Of a DNA stretch of 64,000 nt, positions 46,378-55,098 are shown piece by piece. Each line of letters starts with the position of its first letter. The stretch's first letter is position 1. The DNA is from Antrihabitans stalagmiti (GTDB taxonomy: Bacteria > Actinomycetota > Actinomycetes > Mycobacteriales > Mycobacteriaceae): assembly GCF_016482825.1 (NCBI RefSeq), contig NZ_JAEMNV010000009.1, positions 1 through 64,000 of the forward strand, written 5' to 3'. A program made the translations under genes and the position numbers. The notes beneath the pieces are model-generated. The model saw nothing but the letters and a program-made list of their open reading frames with translations, ran no database searches and had not been told where the DNA came from.

Positions 46378-47272
46378 ACCGGCGTAGCCGGGCCTCGACT
46401 TTGCGAATCAGCGCGTGCACATTCTCGTCGCCGGCCATCTTCCGGTCGATGACGACGTTCGCAGCTCCACGCAGCATCGCGTAGGGCTGCCATGACGCCG
46501 GTGCGATGGTGCGCGCGGCGCGCTCACCGATTCCGTCGGCGACGGACTTGGCCGCAGCGTCGGGACTGATTCGCTGATTCAGCGGCCATGGCAGCAACTC
46601 GGCAACTTCGCGTCCCAACTCGTCGTCGTCGAGAGTGTCGTGGGTCATCGCCGTCTCGACGATGCCGAAGTAGGCGACGCCTGCACTTGCGCCGACCGCA
46701 GCAAGCTCGATGCGCAGCGCTCTGCCCAACTGCTCGACGGCAGCCTTGCTGATCATGTACGGCGAACCGCCTGCACCCGGCGCGAACGCGGCCGCAGACG
46801 ACACGACGACGACGTGACCGCCGTGCTCGATCACCTGCTCCAACGCGGGTCGCACCGTATTGAAGACACCTGTCAGATTGATGTCGATGACGCGGTCGAA
46901 GGCTTCCTCGTCGATCGTGCGCAGAGTGGCAGGCGGCGGGGCGATTCCAGCGTTGGCGACAACGACATCGAGTCGGCCGAACCGGTCGACGATGCGCGCG
47001 ACAACCGCTGCCATGGCGGGACGATCTCGAACATCAGCAGCGATCGCAACGGCGCGCTCGCCGAGGACCGCTGCTGCGGCCTCGGCCGAGTGCTCGTCGA
47101 CGTCGACGATTGCGACCGAAGCACCACGCTCGTAGAGGATTTTCGCCAACGCAAGACCGATGCCCTGACCCGCGCCGGTGATGAGAACGACCTTGCCGTC
47201 GACGTCGTAGGCCGGATTGTTGCCGAACGGGCTGGTTCCCAAGAACGGAATTGTGTTCAGCGAGAACATCAT
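46373..47272 (-). CDS. Short-chain dehydrogenase/reductase, last gene of the oxidative operon
   Basis: 299 aa from the ATG 47272, overlapping the stop of the monooxygenase gene (ATGA) with GAGGAG in front; the frame open to 47581 is antisense to that gene. TGAGQGIG cofactor motif (about 33-40), NAG at about 109-111, catalytic Ser in VVVSSAAAF and YMISK as the YxxxK triad. The extended N-terminus (MMFSLNTIPFLGTSPFG) is common in mycobacterial SDRs that work with FMO-type monooxygenases (SadH/Rv3085-like). Probably oxidises an alcohol produced by the pathway, inferred from context. Confidence 0.9.
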   Translation of the reverse strand: MMFSLNTIPFLGTSPFGNNPAYDVDGKVVLITGAGQGIGLALAKILYERGASVAIVDVDEHSAEAAAAVLGERAVAIAADVRDRPAMAAVVARIVDRFGRLDVVVANAGIAPPPATLRTIDEEAFDRVIDINLTGVFNTVRPALEQVIEHGGHVVVVSSAAAFAPGAGGSPYMISKAAVEQLGRALRIELAAVGASAGVAYFGIVETAMTHDTLDDDELGREVAELLPWPLNQRISPDAAAKSVADGIGERAARTIAPASWQPYAMLRGAANVVIDRKMAGDENVHALIRKVEARLRRS

Positions 47273-48774
47273 CGGCTCCTCACCAGGTTCGGCTGCCCGA
47301 CCGCTGTGGTCTGGCTCGGCAGCAGGTCGTAGGCGTCGCGGTCGAATCGACTTGTGCGATCGCGGTATTCGAAGCTCCAACTCGGATACAGGCCGGCGTT
47401 TTTGCCGTCCGCGGTGCGGTAGTAGGTCGTCGAACAGCCACCGGTGAGCCAGACCGTGTCGGCGCTGCGCTCGTCGACTTCGTCGAGAAATGCCTCCTGC
47501 GCTTCGGCACGTACCTCGACTCGGTCGAGTTTCTCGTCGCGCATCGTGACGAGGGCATCGACGATGTAGCGGATCTGGCATTCGATCATGTAGATCGCCG
47601 ACTGATTTCCGACTGCGCCGAACGGACCGAGTGTGCTGAAGAAGTTCGGGAACCCGGCGACCGCGGTGCCGAGGTAGCTCTGTGGCCTGTCGGCGTAGAG
47701 GTCCCCGATGGACTGACCGTCGCGACCGTGGATGCGGCCGTAGACGGCAGGTGGCACCACGAATCCCGTGCCGTAGATGATGGTGTCCACCTCGTGCTCG
47801 ATACCGTCGCGGGTGACGATCGAGTGCTCACGAATCTCGGCGATCGCATCGTCGATGACGTCGACATTGTCGCGAGCGAGAGCGGGGAGATAGTCGTCGG
47901 AGAAGATCGCCCGCTTGCACCCGATCATGTAATCGGGTGTGAGACGCGCACGCAACGTGGAATCCCGTACTTGCCGGAGCAATTGCAAACGTCCGAGGAA
48001 TTCGTATGGATGGCGGAAACCCTTGTTCACGAACCCGACGAGACCGAAACCTTCGATGCCGGTGTAGTACCCGCCGCGCAACGCCTTTCCAAGTATGGGG
48101 AGCTTGCGCAACAGCGCACGCTCGATGCGCGAGGTCGTCCGATCCATCCGAGGAATGATCCAGGGCGCAGAGCGCTGAAACACCAGCAGGCGGTCGACCT
48201 TCGGCTGGATCTCGGGCACGAATTGCACTGCCGAAGCTCCGGTTCCGAGCACCGCGACCCGCTCCCCCGTCAGGTCGTGGTCGTGGTCCCAGTGCAACGA
48301 GTGAAATGCTGTGCCCTCGAAGGTATCCAGGCCAGGGAAGTCCGGGTACCGGGCATCGCCGTACACCCCGGCGGCGGAGATCAGGATATCGGCGTTCAGC
48401 ACGCCGCTGTTGGTCTCTATTCGCCAGTTCCGCGATTGCTCCACCCACGACGCATCGACGACCTCGGTATCGAATCGCATGTGCGCGACGACGTCGTGTC
48501 GTTGTGCGACAGTGCGGAGATAGTCGAGGATTTCCGGTTGCTGCCCATAGGTTCGTGACCAGTCCGGGTTAGGCGCGAACGAATAGCTGTAGAGGTGCGA
48601 CGGAACGTCGCAGGCGCAGCCCGGGTAGGTGTTGTCACGCCAGGTGCCACCGAGTTCGGCGGAGCGTTCGAGGACGACGAAGTCCTCGAAACCGGCCTCG
48701 CGCAGCTTTATTGCCAGTCCGATTCCGCCGAATCCGGCGCCGATGACGGCGATGTGCACGCGAGTGTCGGTCAT
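47269..48774 (-). CDS. Baeyer-Villiger-type flavin monooxygenase
   Basis: 501 aa from the ATG 48774, which overlaps the aldehyde dehydrogenase stop (ATGA). FAD Rossmann GAGFGG (12-17), the GGTWRDNTYPGCACDVPSHLYS region of Baeyer-Villiger enzymes, and the type I fingerprint FxGxxxHxxxWD at residues 152-163 (FEGTAFHSLHWD) are intact; the NADPH motif GTGASA is at 177-182. It would insert oxygen into a ketone or oxidise an aldehyde or heteroatom. The M. tuberculosis MymA/EthA proteins are relatives. Middle of the six-gene operon. Confidence 0.92.
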   Translation of the reverse strand: MTDTRVHIAVIGAGFGGIGLAIKLREAGFEDFVVLERSAELGGTWRDNTYPGCACDVPSHLYSYSFAPNPDWSRTYGQQPEILDYLRTVAQRHDVVAHMRFDTEVVDASWVEQSRNWRIETNSGVLNADILISAAGVYGDARYPDFPGLDTFEGTAFHSLHWDHDHDLTGERVAVLGTGASAVQFVPEIQPKVDRLLVFQRSAPWIIPRMDRTTSRIERALLRKLPILGKALRGGYYTGIEGFGLVGFVNKGFRHPYEFLGRLQLLRQVRDSTLRARLTPDYMIGCKRAIFSDDYLPALARDNVDVIDDAIAEIREHSIVTRDGIEHEVDTIIYGTGFVVPPAVYGRIHGRDGQSIGDLYADRPQSYLGTAVAGFPNFFSTLGPFGAVGNQSAIYMIECQIRYIVDALVTMRDEKLDRVEVRAEAQEAFLDEVDERSADTVWLTGGCSTTYYRTADGKNAGLYPSWSFEYRDRTSRFDRDAYDLLPSQTTAVGQPNLVRSR

Positions 48775-50279
48775 GATCGGGTCCTTCCGTGCAACAGCTT
48801 CACAGCAACGGCGACGATGCTGTCCGTGCGCTCCGAACGCGCGAAGGTCGTCAACGCCAACGGTGACGGGAAACGCTGTCGCGTAATCGCTTTCGCGTAG
48901 GTGAACTCCTTCAGACCTTCCGGTCCGTGCACCCGACCGAAACCGGACTGACCCACGCCGCCGAGCGGCAGGGACGGAATCGTTGCATAGGCGACGAAGG
49001 CGTTGATCCCGACACCCCCGACCCGAATGCGGCGGGCGATGTCGGTCGCATTCTTCTTCGCAAAGACGGTGGCTCCAAGTCCGTACCGACTTGCGTTGAC
49101 GAGTTCGATCGCCGTGTCCATGTCGGCAACCTTGGCGATGGTCAGCGTCGGTCCGAAGGTTTCCTCTGTGACGGCAAGCGACGTTTCGGGCACATCGACC
49201 AGGACGGTCGGCTGCACGAACTGTCCCGCAACGGTGTTCAGCCCACCGAGTACCGCTCGGCCGCCCTGCTCGAGCGCGTCGGCGATGTGCCGACGGATGA
49301 CGTCGACCTGGCTCGGCATGGTGATCGGACCGATCTTGGATCCGCTGGGTGCACCGGCGTGGATCTTCGCGGAACGTTCCACGACCTCGGTGACGAACGC
49401 GTCGTACACGGCCTCGTGAACGTAGATGCGTTCGACCGCGAGACACGTCTGACCGGCGTTGGACAACCCACCCCACACCGCAGCATCGGCTGCGGCGCGG
49501 ATATCGGCGTCGGAATCGACGATAAGTGCGTCCTTCCCGCCGCATTCCATCAGCACGGGTGTCAACGTCTCGGCGCACGTCGCCATGACCTTCTTGCCCG
49601 TCGCGGTGGACCCCGTGAAGCCGATTTTGTCGACGCCCGAACGACACAGGGCTGCACCGGTTTGCGCGCCGCCGGTGAGGAGTTGCAGCACCGGTTGTTC
49701 GGGCACGGCTCGCCCGAACGCGGCGACGAGCCAGGCTCCGACGCCGGGTGTGTATTCGCTGGGTTTGAAGACGACGGCGTTACCTGCGGCGAGCGCGAAC
49801 GACACGGAGCCGAGCGGTGTGAACACCGGATAGTTCCACGGACCGATCACGCCGACCACGCCGAGCGGTGGAAACTCCACGCTCGCAGCCTGATTGAGAG
49901 TCATCAAGCTGGAGGGGACCGAACGGGATCCGAGCACCTTGCTCGCGTTTTTGCCCGCCCACGCCAAGTGCTCCAACGCCATTGCGATTTCGAGTTTCGC
50001 ATCCGAAACCGGCTTACCCATCTCGGAGTTGATCAGGGCAGCCAACTCGGCTGTGCCGCACACTATTTCGGAGCGCCAGCGATCGAGACGAGCTGCCCGC
50101 TGCGGGAAGGACAAGCTCGCCCACCACTGCGATGCAACACGCGCACGGGCAACAGTCGCCGCGACGTCCGATTCGGTGTGGATGGGAAACGTGCCGACCA
50201 CGTCGCCGGTCGCGGGACTCGTCACGTCGAAGGCGGTGTCGATCCGAACTGCCTTCTTACGAACTGGTGTTTCGGTCAT
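48771..50279 (-). CDS. Aldehyde dehydrogenase
   Basis: 502 aa. Oxidises an aldehyde to the acid with NAD(P)+. The general base Glu is in LMECGGKDALIV, the nucleophile Cys in GQTCLAVERIYV, the cofactor motif GFTGSTATGKKV, and the proline-phenylalanine element EETFGPTL. Overlaps by four bases both with the acyl-CoA ligase gene before it and with the monooxygenase gene after it. The sequence groups with succinate-semialdehyde/medium-chain types; the length and C-terminal extension (about 30 residues ending LLHGRTRS) do not define the substrate. Confidence 0.93.
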   Translation of the reverse strand: MTETPVRKKAVRIDTAFDVTSPATGDVVGTFPIHTESDVAATVARARVASQWWASLSFPQRAARLDRWRSEIVCGTAELAALINSEMGKPVSDAKLEIAMALEHLAWAGKNASKVLGSRSVPSSLMTLNQAASVEFPPLGVVGVIGPWNYPVFTPLGSVSFALAAGNAVVFKPSEYTPGVGAWLVAAFGRAVPEQPVLQLLTGGAQTGAALCRSGVDKIGFTGSTATGKKVMATCAETLTPVLMECGGKDALIVDSDADIRAAADAAVWGGLSNAGQTCLAVERIYVHEAVYDAFVTEVVERSAKIHAGAPSGSKIGPITMPSQVDVIRRHIADALEQGGRAVLGGLNTVAGQFVQPTVLVDVPETSLAVTEETFGPTLTIAKVADMDTAIELVNASRYGLGATVFAKKNATDIARRIRVGGVGINAFVAYATIPSLPLGGVGQSGFGRVHGPEGLKEFTYAKAITRQRFPSPLALTTFARSERTDSIVAVAVKLLHGRTRS

Positions 50280-52108
50280 CGGGCCGCAACCTTTCCGTTG
50301 GACGGTTCGTGAATCCCGGCGTCCGGGCGATCCGCGTAGAGCGCGTCGATTTCGGCGGAGTACTTCGTCGAGATCGGCTTGCGGCGCAATTTCATTGTCA
50401 GCGTTATCTCTTCACCACCTGCCTCCCAGAAGGTCGGAAGTACGGTGAACCTCTTGATCTGCTCGACGCGCGACAGCTTTTCGTTGCCGGCCGCCACACC
50501 GTCTGCGATGGCCGCGACGAGTTCGGGGTCGACGGCCAACGCGGCCGCGCTTGCGTCGTGCAGGCCTCGCTGCGCCGCGTAGACGGGTGCGGTTTCGGCG
50601 TCGAGTACGACGAGCGCGGTGTTGTAGGCGCGCCCATCCCCTATCACCGCCATTGCCCCGATCAGCGGAGCCGCCGCCTTGATGGTGTTCTCGATGTTCG
50701 CCGGTGACATGTTCTTACCGGAGGCGTTGATGATGAGTTCTTTCTTGCGGTCGACGACACGCAGATACCCGTCTTCGTCGACGGTGATGATGTCGCCCGT
50801 GTGCAGCCACCCATCGGCGTCCACTGCCTCTGCCGTCTTTGCCGGGTCACCGCGGTAGCCCTTCATCACCAGCGGACCGCGGACCAGGAATTCCCCGTCC
50901 GCGGCGATCTTGGATTCCATACCCGGTAGCAGACGACCGACCGTACCCAGTTTCGAATCGCGTGGATGCGACGCGCTGGCAACGCAACTCAGCTCCGACA
51001 TGCCCCAGATCTCGGCAATGGCGATCCCGATTCCTTCGAAGAAGCCGAGCGTCTCGGGCGGTATCGGGGCCGCACCGGACATGGCCCAGCGGAGTTGGTC
51101 GAAGCCGAGTTTGGCACGCAACTTCGACAGCACCAATTCGTCTGCCTTCGCCCACTCGGCGGCGACCTCGTCCGACATCGGTGCACCGGCAAGCGCTGCC
51201 GCGCTACGTTTGGCTGCGACGGACATCGCCCACTGCATACCCTGCTTCTTCGCCGGATCGGGTTCGTTCGCGATGCCGAATTCGATGGCAGCTTTGAGCT
51301 TTTCCCATACGCGCGGTACTGCGCCCCAGATCGTGGGACGCAGCTCCGGCAGTGCTGCCGCAATCTGGCGCGGGTCGGACACCGACGTGATCTGAGTACC
51401 GAAGATCTCGTGCAGATACAGCGCGGTGAAACGGTCGGCGATGTGCGCGGTCGGCATGAACGACGTGATGCGGTCGCCGAATTCGATGTCGAGGACCGAG
51501 GCGAACGCGTACGCCTCCGCGAGCAGATTGGCATGCGTGGACTCGACGCCTTTGGGATTGCCCGTCGTTCCCGAGGTGTAGATCAGCGTCGCGACGTCGT
51601 CGGGTCGGACTGCACGCCAGCCGGCGTCGAAGTCGTAGTTCGCGTCGCCGCGCGCGATCAACTCGTCGACGGTGCTTGTGCCCTCGACCGAGCCGTCGAC
51701 AACGATGATGTGCTCGATCGCGACACCGCTTGCGCGAATCACGTCCACGTACTGTGCCTCGCAGACGACTACCCGGTTGCCCGCGTTCGAGAAGACGTAG
51801 CGCAGTTGTTCGGCGGCAAGTGTGTTGTAGACCGAGAACGACGTCGCGCCGACCATCTGGGCGCCGATCTCCAACGGGTAGAACTCGATTCGGTTGGCCA
51901 TCATCAACGCGACGGTGTCGCCACGGCCGATGCCCAATGCCCCCAACCCCGCTGCGACCTTTCGGACTCGGTCCGCATAGTCGCGCCACGTCATCGTGTG
52001 CGCGTCGCCGGGGGTCCGTAGCGCGACTGCGTCGGGATCGATTGCGGCCGTGCGCATAAAAGCCTCGCACAGCGTCGTCGGTCGGTCGATCGTCGAATTT
52101 TCGGTCAT
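50276..52108 (-). CDS. Long-chain acyl-CoA ligase (FadD type)
   Basis: 610 aa AMP-forming synthetase that activates a carboxylic acid with ATP and CoA. The P-loop-like A3 motif is YTSGTTGNPKGV, A5 region is GMSELSCVAS, and the hinge/DRKKE motif (VVDRKKELIINASGKNMSPANIE, in two parts) is followed by the catalytic Lys region (LTMKLRRKPISTKY). Closest in feel to FadD11/FadD15-type ligases of mycolata. Within the operon it would activate the acid made by the aldehyde dehydrogenase, whose gene overlaps its stop. Confidence 0.93.
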   Translation of the reverse strand: MTENSTIDRPTTLCEAFMRTAAIDPDAVALRTPGDAHTMTWRDYADRVRKVAAGLGALGIGRGDTVALMMANRIEFYPLEIGAQMVGATSFSVYNTLAAEQLRYVFSNAGNRVVVCEAQYVDVIRASGVAIEHIIVVDGSVEGTSTVDELIARGDANYDFDAGWRAVRPDDVATLIYTSGTTGNPKGVESTHANLLAEAYAFASVLDIEFGDRITSFMPTAHIADRFTALYLHEIFGTQITSVSDPRQIAAALPELRPTIWGAVPRVWEKLKAAIEFGIANEPDPAKKQGMQWAMSVAAKRSAAALAGAPMSDEVAAEWAKADELVLSKLRAKLGFDQLRWAMSGAAPIPPETLGFFEGIGIAIAEIWGMSELSCVASASHPRDSKLGTVGRLLPGMESKIAADGEFLVRGPLVMKGYRGDPAKTAEAVDADGWLHTGDIITVDEDGYLRVVDRKKELIINASGKNMSPANIENTIKAAAPLIGAMAVIGDGRAYNTALVVLDAETAPVYAAQRGLHDASAAALAVDPELVAAIADGVAAGNEKLSRVEQIKRFTVLPTFWEAGGEEITLTMKLRRKPISTKYSAEIDALYADRPDAGIHEPSNGKVAAR

Positions 52109-52133
52109 GAAGAGACTCCTCGTGCGTGTAGGT

Positions 52134-53231
52134 CTAGAGGTCGAGAACGAGTGGTCCGCCCACGGACCTCGAGACGCAGACGGCCATTGCGTCTTTACGT
52201 TCGGATTCGAGCAGGCTGTTGTCGCGATGCTCGACGCTGCCCGACAGCACTCGTACTGTGCAGGTCCCGCAGTAGCCCTGCTGGCACGAGTACGTGACGT
52301 CCGGCTTGCTGCGCCGGATTGCGGTCAACGCGGATTCCTCCGCACCGACCGACAGAGTCACGCCGCTGCGCCGCAGTTCCACGTCGAAGGCCGTGCCGCC
52401 GACCACCGGTGGCGCCGAAAACCGTTCGGTGTGAAGCGAACCCGAAGCAGCGATCGCCGACAACCTGCTACGCGCGGCGTCGAGAACGGGTGGCGGTCCG
52501 CACACGTATACGGCGCCGCCCGGTAGCGCACCATCGAGGAGAGCTGAGGTGTCGGGGATTCCGAACTCGGTGTCCGGTCTGATCTCGACGTCGCCACCGG
52601 TGTAGTGGGCGAGCTCGTTCAGAAATGGCATGCTGTCGCGCGATCTGCCGAGATAGACCAGGCGCCATGGTGTTCCGCGACGATCCGCTTCCTGCACCAT
52701 CGGCAGGATCGGGGTGATCCCGATACCGCCGGCAACGAACAGGTACGAGTCCGCCGTCACCATCCGAAACGCGTTGCGCGGACCCCTGATATGCAGCAGA
52801 TCGCCGACGGTCAGCGTCTCGTGCACTTCACGAGAACCGCCGCCACCGTCTCGAATATGCCGCACTGCAACGCGATAGCGGCTTCGATCCTGCGGATCGC
52901 CGCACAGCGAGTACTGGCGCTGCTTGCCGGATGGCAGAAACACATCGACGTGCGACCCGGGGCTCCAGATCGGCAGGTCCGCTCCATCGGGTGCAGCGAG
53001 GGTCAGACTGACGACGTCGTCGGCCTGCTCGATGATCTGCTCGATCACCAGGTTCATATCGAAGTCATTGTGACGCACTGGATTCGACCGCGACAGCAAT
53101 GGCGCGAACCTGCTGTCGGCGACGAGTCGGCGGTAGCCGCCGACGGCAGTTGCCACCAGCTTCACACTCGCCGGTATGGTTCCATCGGTCGGCGTCGCGA
53201 TTCGGGTGTCGCCCCTGATCAGTCCAGTCAC
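52134..53231 (-). CDS. PDR-type flavin/2Fe-2S reductase
   Basis: 365 aa from the GTG 53231, which overlaps the PF10118 gene stop (GTGA); the long open frame to 54173 is antisense shadow. Order: an N-terminal helical extension (about 1-55), flavin-binding barrel (RQYSLCGDP), NAD-binding lobe (LFVAGGIGITPILPM and YVCGPPPVL), and a C-terminal plant-type 2Fe-2S domain with CQQGYCGTC and a fourth Cys near AVCVSR. This is the phthalate dioxygenase reductase layout that supplies electrons from NAD(P)H to an oxygenase; the nearest oxygenase candidate is the overlapping gene. Confidence 0.92.
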   Translation of the reverse strand: MTGLIRGDTRIATPTDGTIPASVKLVATAVGGYRRLVADSRFAPLLSRSNPVRHNDFDMNLVIEQIIEQADDVVSLTLAAPDGADLPIWSPGSHVDVFLPSGKQRQYSLCGDPQDRSRYRVAVRHIRDGGGGSREVHETLTVGDLLHIRGPRNAFRMVTADSYLFVAGGIGITPILPMVQEADRRGTPWRLVYLGRSRDSMPFLNELAHYTGGDVEIRPDTEFGIPDTSALLDGALPGGAVYVCGPPPVLDAARSRLSAIAASGSLHTERFSAPPVVGGTAFDVELRRSGVTLSVGAEESALTAIRRSKPDVTYSCQQGYCGTCTVRVLSGSVEHRDNSLLESERKDAMAVCVSRSVGGPLVLDL

Positions 53232-54130
53232 GACGACTCCTGGCGCAACTCCGCATTGGCGGCAGGCGAGGTAGCGAGATAGCGCAGCGCCTGGTCGAGA
53301 CTGCCCATCGACGACGGGTGGAATCCTGGCTTGAGGTACACCGGAATCTCGGTGAGGAAATGCAGTCCGCTCGGAACGAGGCCACGCATTGCCGCACTCA
53401 CGAACTGGACCGGCCACGGCTTGCCCCTGTTCGGCGAGGGATCGTGGTTCACCAGGTAGGTGATGCTGGCGAACGTCAAGACCGCGAGTGTCGTACTTGC
53501 AAGAAGGGCGGTGCGGGCGCGTCGCGCGTAGCTGCCGTCGACATGGTGGTACACGTCGAAAACGACGCTGCGGTGCTCGACCTCTTCTGCACCGTGCCAG
53601 CGCAGCAGGTCGAGCATCATCGGGTGAATGCCCGCCTTGTCGAGTTCGTCGGCCTCGAGCAGCCACTGTCCGATGATCGCGGTGAAATGTTCGAGGGCGG
53701 CGAAGAGCCCGAGCCGTTCTTTGAGCCAAGCCTTCTTCGCGCGCCCGCTGAGACCGTGATCGGTGAGCACTTTGTCGATCAGATAGTTGATGGTGTCGAC
53801 CATCGGTTCGACGTCGAGTCCATGCTCGGTCAGATACGCCCGCACACCTTCGTGCGAGGACGCGTGCATCGCTTCTTGACCGATGAAGCCGACGGCCTCT
53901 TCGCGTAGGCGCTCGTCCTCGATGTAGGGAAGTGCGTCTGCGAGCGCTCCCGCCATCGCGCGCTCCGCCTCCGGGAGTACGAGGTGCATGAAGTTCCACA
54001 CCTGGGTGACCACAGGTTCGTTCGGAACATAGTGGAACGGCATTCCGTCCCAATCGAATTGGACGTCGCGCGCGGTGATCGCGTGTGCCTCTTCGTGCCG
54101 AGCCTGCGCCGTTGCAGTCTGCTTTGTCAT
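53228..54130 (-). CDS. PF10118 'metal-dependent hydrolase' with di-iron ligand pattern
   Basis: 300 aa from the ATG 54130 (MTKQTATAQARHEE); an in-frame start at 54160 would reach into the operator. Recognised as the PF10118 family, usually named metal-dependent hydrolase without biochemical proof. The residues follow the ferritin-like carboxylate di-iron pattern: Glu54 (LPEAERAM), E86xxH89 (GQEAMHASSHE), Glu147 (LEHFTAI), E183xxH186 (AEEVEHRSVV), in a protein predicted all helical. One hydrophobic helix (about 211-226) may anchor it. The reductase gene overlaps its stop by four bases, so the pair may be an oxygenase and its reductase rather than a hydrolase. First gene of the operon. Confidence 0.85.
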   Translation of the reverse strand: MTKQTATAQARHEEAHAITARDVQFDWDGMPFHYVPNEPVVTQVWNFMHLVLPEAERAMAGALADALPYIEDERLREEAVGFIGQEAMHASSHEGVRAYLTEHGLDVEPMVDTINYLIDKVLTDHGLSGRAKKAWLKERLGLFAALEHFTAIIGQWLLEADELDKAGIHPMMLDLLRWHGAEEVEHRSVVFDVYHHVDGSYARRARTALLASTTLAVLTFASITYLVNHDPSPNRGKPWPVQFVSAAMRGLVPSGLHFLTEIPVYLKPGFHPSSMGSLDQALRYLATSPAANAELRQESS

Positions 54131-54143
54131 ATTCACAAAATAC

Positions 54144-54196
54144 ACTGTTACAGTTTGCATAGCAATGTTGCATCTAGCGATCGGCGAATGTTACAG
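54144..54196. promoter_or_regulatory. TGTTACAG repeats between the TetR gene and the oxidative operon
   Basis: A palindrome ACTGTTACAGT at 54144-54154 and a second TGTTACAG copy at 54189-54196, 43 bp apart, in the 104-bp divergent gap. They are good candidates for TetR dimer sites controlling both directions. The A+T-rich stretch just before the 54130 start may be its -10 region. Confidence 0.55.
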
Positions 54197-54234
54197 ATGC
54201 TCGAATTTGTTGCACCGGCTGCTACGCTTGCGCT

Positions 54235-54828
54235 GTGACCAGCAGTAACTCAGACCCCGCAACCGAGCGCATCCTCGATGCAGCGCTGCAGAGCTTCGAA
54301 GAGATCGGCATCCGACGGACGACGATCGAGGACATCGCGCGCCGCGCCGGGATCGAACGTGTGACGGTCTATCGCAGGGTCGGTTCCAAGGACGAGGTCG
54401 TCGTCGCGGTCATCGGGCGCGAGTCTGCGCGGTTGATTCTGGAACTCGTCGAGGCATCGAAGGTTGGCAACACATTCGACGAGCGGATCGTCCACGCGTT
54501 CACTGTTGTCATGCGCCACCTGTGGGGGCATGCCCTGGCCAATCGGCTGATTGCCCTCGAACCGGAAAGCGCGCTGCCGAGACTCACGACCGGCGGTACC
54601 GACGTGTTGGCGTCCGCTGTCTACGCCACGGTTGCGTTGCTGGAACAGTCCGTCGCCGATGGACTACTCACCGCAGCAGACGATTTCCCAGCGCGCGCAG
54701 AGGTCCTCGTTCGAATCATCCATTCGTTGATGATGACCCCTCGGGTGCATCTGGACCTGAGCGCAGACGAGCAACTGAAGGCCTTCGCACTGCGCTACAT
54801 CGTCCCGATCGCGTCGGGCCGAAGCTGA
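54235..54828 (+). CDS. TetR-family regulator of the oxidative operon
   Basis: 197 aa from a GTG. N-terminal helix-turn-helix: ERILDAALQSFEEIGIRRTTIEDIARRAGIERVTVYRRVGSKDEV in order, with the recognition helix RVTVYRRV. The C-terminal helices form the ligand pocket. Divergent from the PF10118-reductase-FadD-ALDH-FMO-SDR operon and sharing its only promoter region, so it is the probable repressor; the natural inducer would then be a pathway substrate or acyl-CoA. Confidence 0.92.
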   Translation: MTSSNSDPATERILDAALQSFEEIGIRRTTIEDIARRAGIERVTVYRRVGSKDEVVVAVIGRESARLILELVEASKVGNTFDERIVHAFTVVMRHLWGHALANRLIALEPESALPRLTTGGTDVLASAVYATVALLEQSVADGLLTAADDFPARAEVLVRIIHSLMMTPRVHLDLSADEQLKAFALRYIVPIASGRS

Positions 54829-54837
54829 CCCGATCCG

Positions 54838-55053
54838 CTATTGCAACGTCAAGTTCGAGAAGATCAACACCGGCCACGCGACGATTCCGCCTAGCGCGGA
54901 AAAAAACTTGTTCGCTCCCACAAGCGGTTCCAAGTGGTCGTTGTGGGTGTAAAGCCACACGAATCCCATCGCGAGATAGGGAATTGCGAACAGGATCGCC
55001 ATTCCGATCAGCTGGCTGACCCGAAACGGTTGGCGGAGAATCTTCGTAACCAA
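54838..55053 (-). CDS. Small membrane protein downstream of mpaB-like gene
   Basis: 71 aa from a TTG at 55053 with AAGGAC eight bases before it. Two hydrophobic stretches, about residues 14-35 (LIGMAILFAIPYLAMGFVWL) and 49-68 (FFSALGGIVAWPVLIFSN), with a short charged loop, form a two-helix hairpin protein. It lies 45 bp after the MpaB-like gene on the same strand and ends 9 bp from the convergent TetR gene. Too short for a firm family, but the ribosome binding site and hydrophobic pattern support a real gene. Confidence 0.65.
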   Translation of the reverse strand: MVTKILRQPFRVSQLIGMAILFAIPYLAMGFVWLYTHNDHLEPLVGANKFFSALGGIVAWPVLIFSNLTLQ

Positions 55054-55098
55054 GGCAGTGTCCTTCGTCGTTCTTACTGGTCAACAGGGTGTGCTGAT

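Noticed and set aside
53232-54173. N-terminal extension of the reductase frame
   Set aside because: Antisense-phase reading of the PF10118 gene; Arg-rich, and the GTG overlap at 53231 explains the start.
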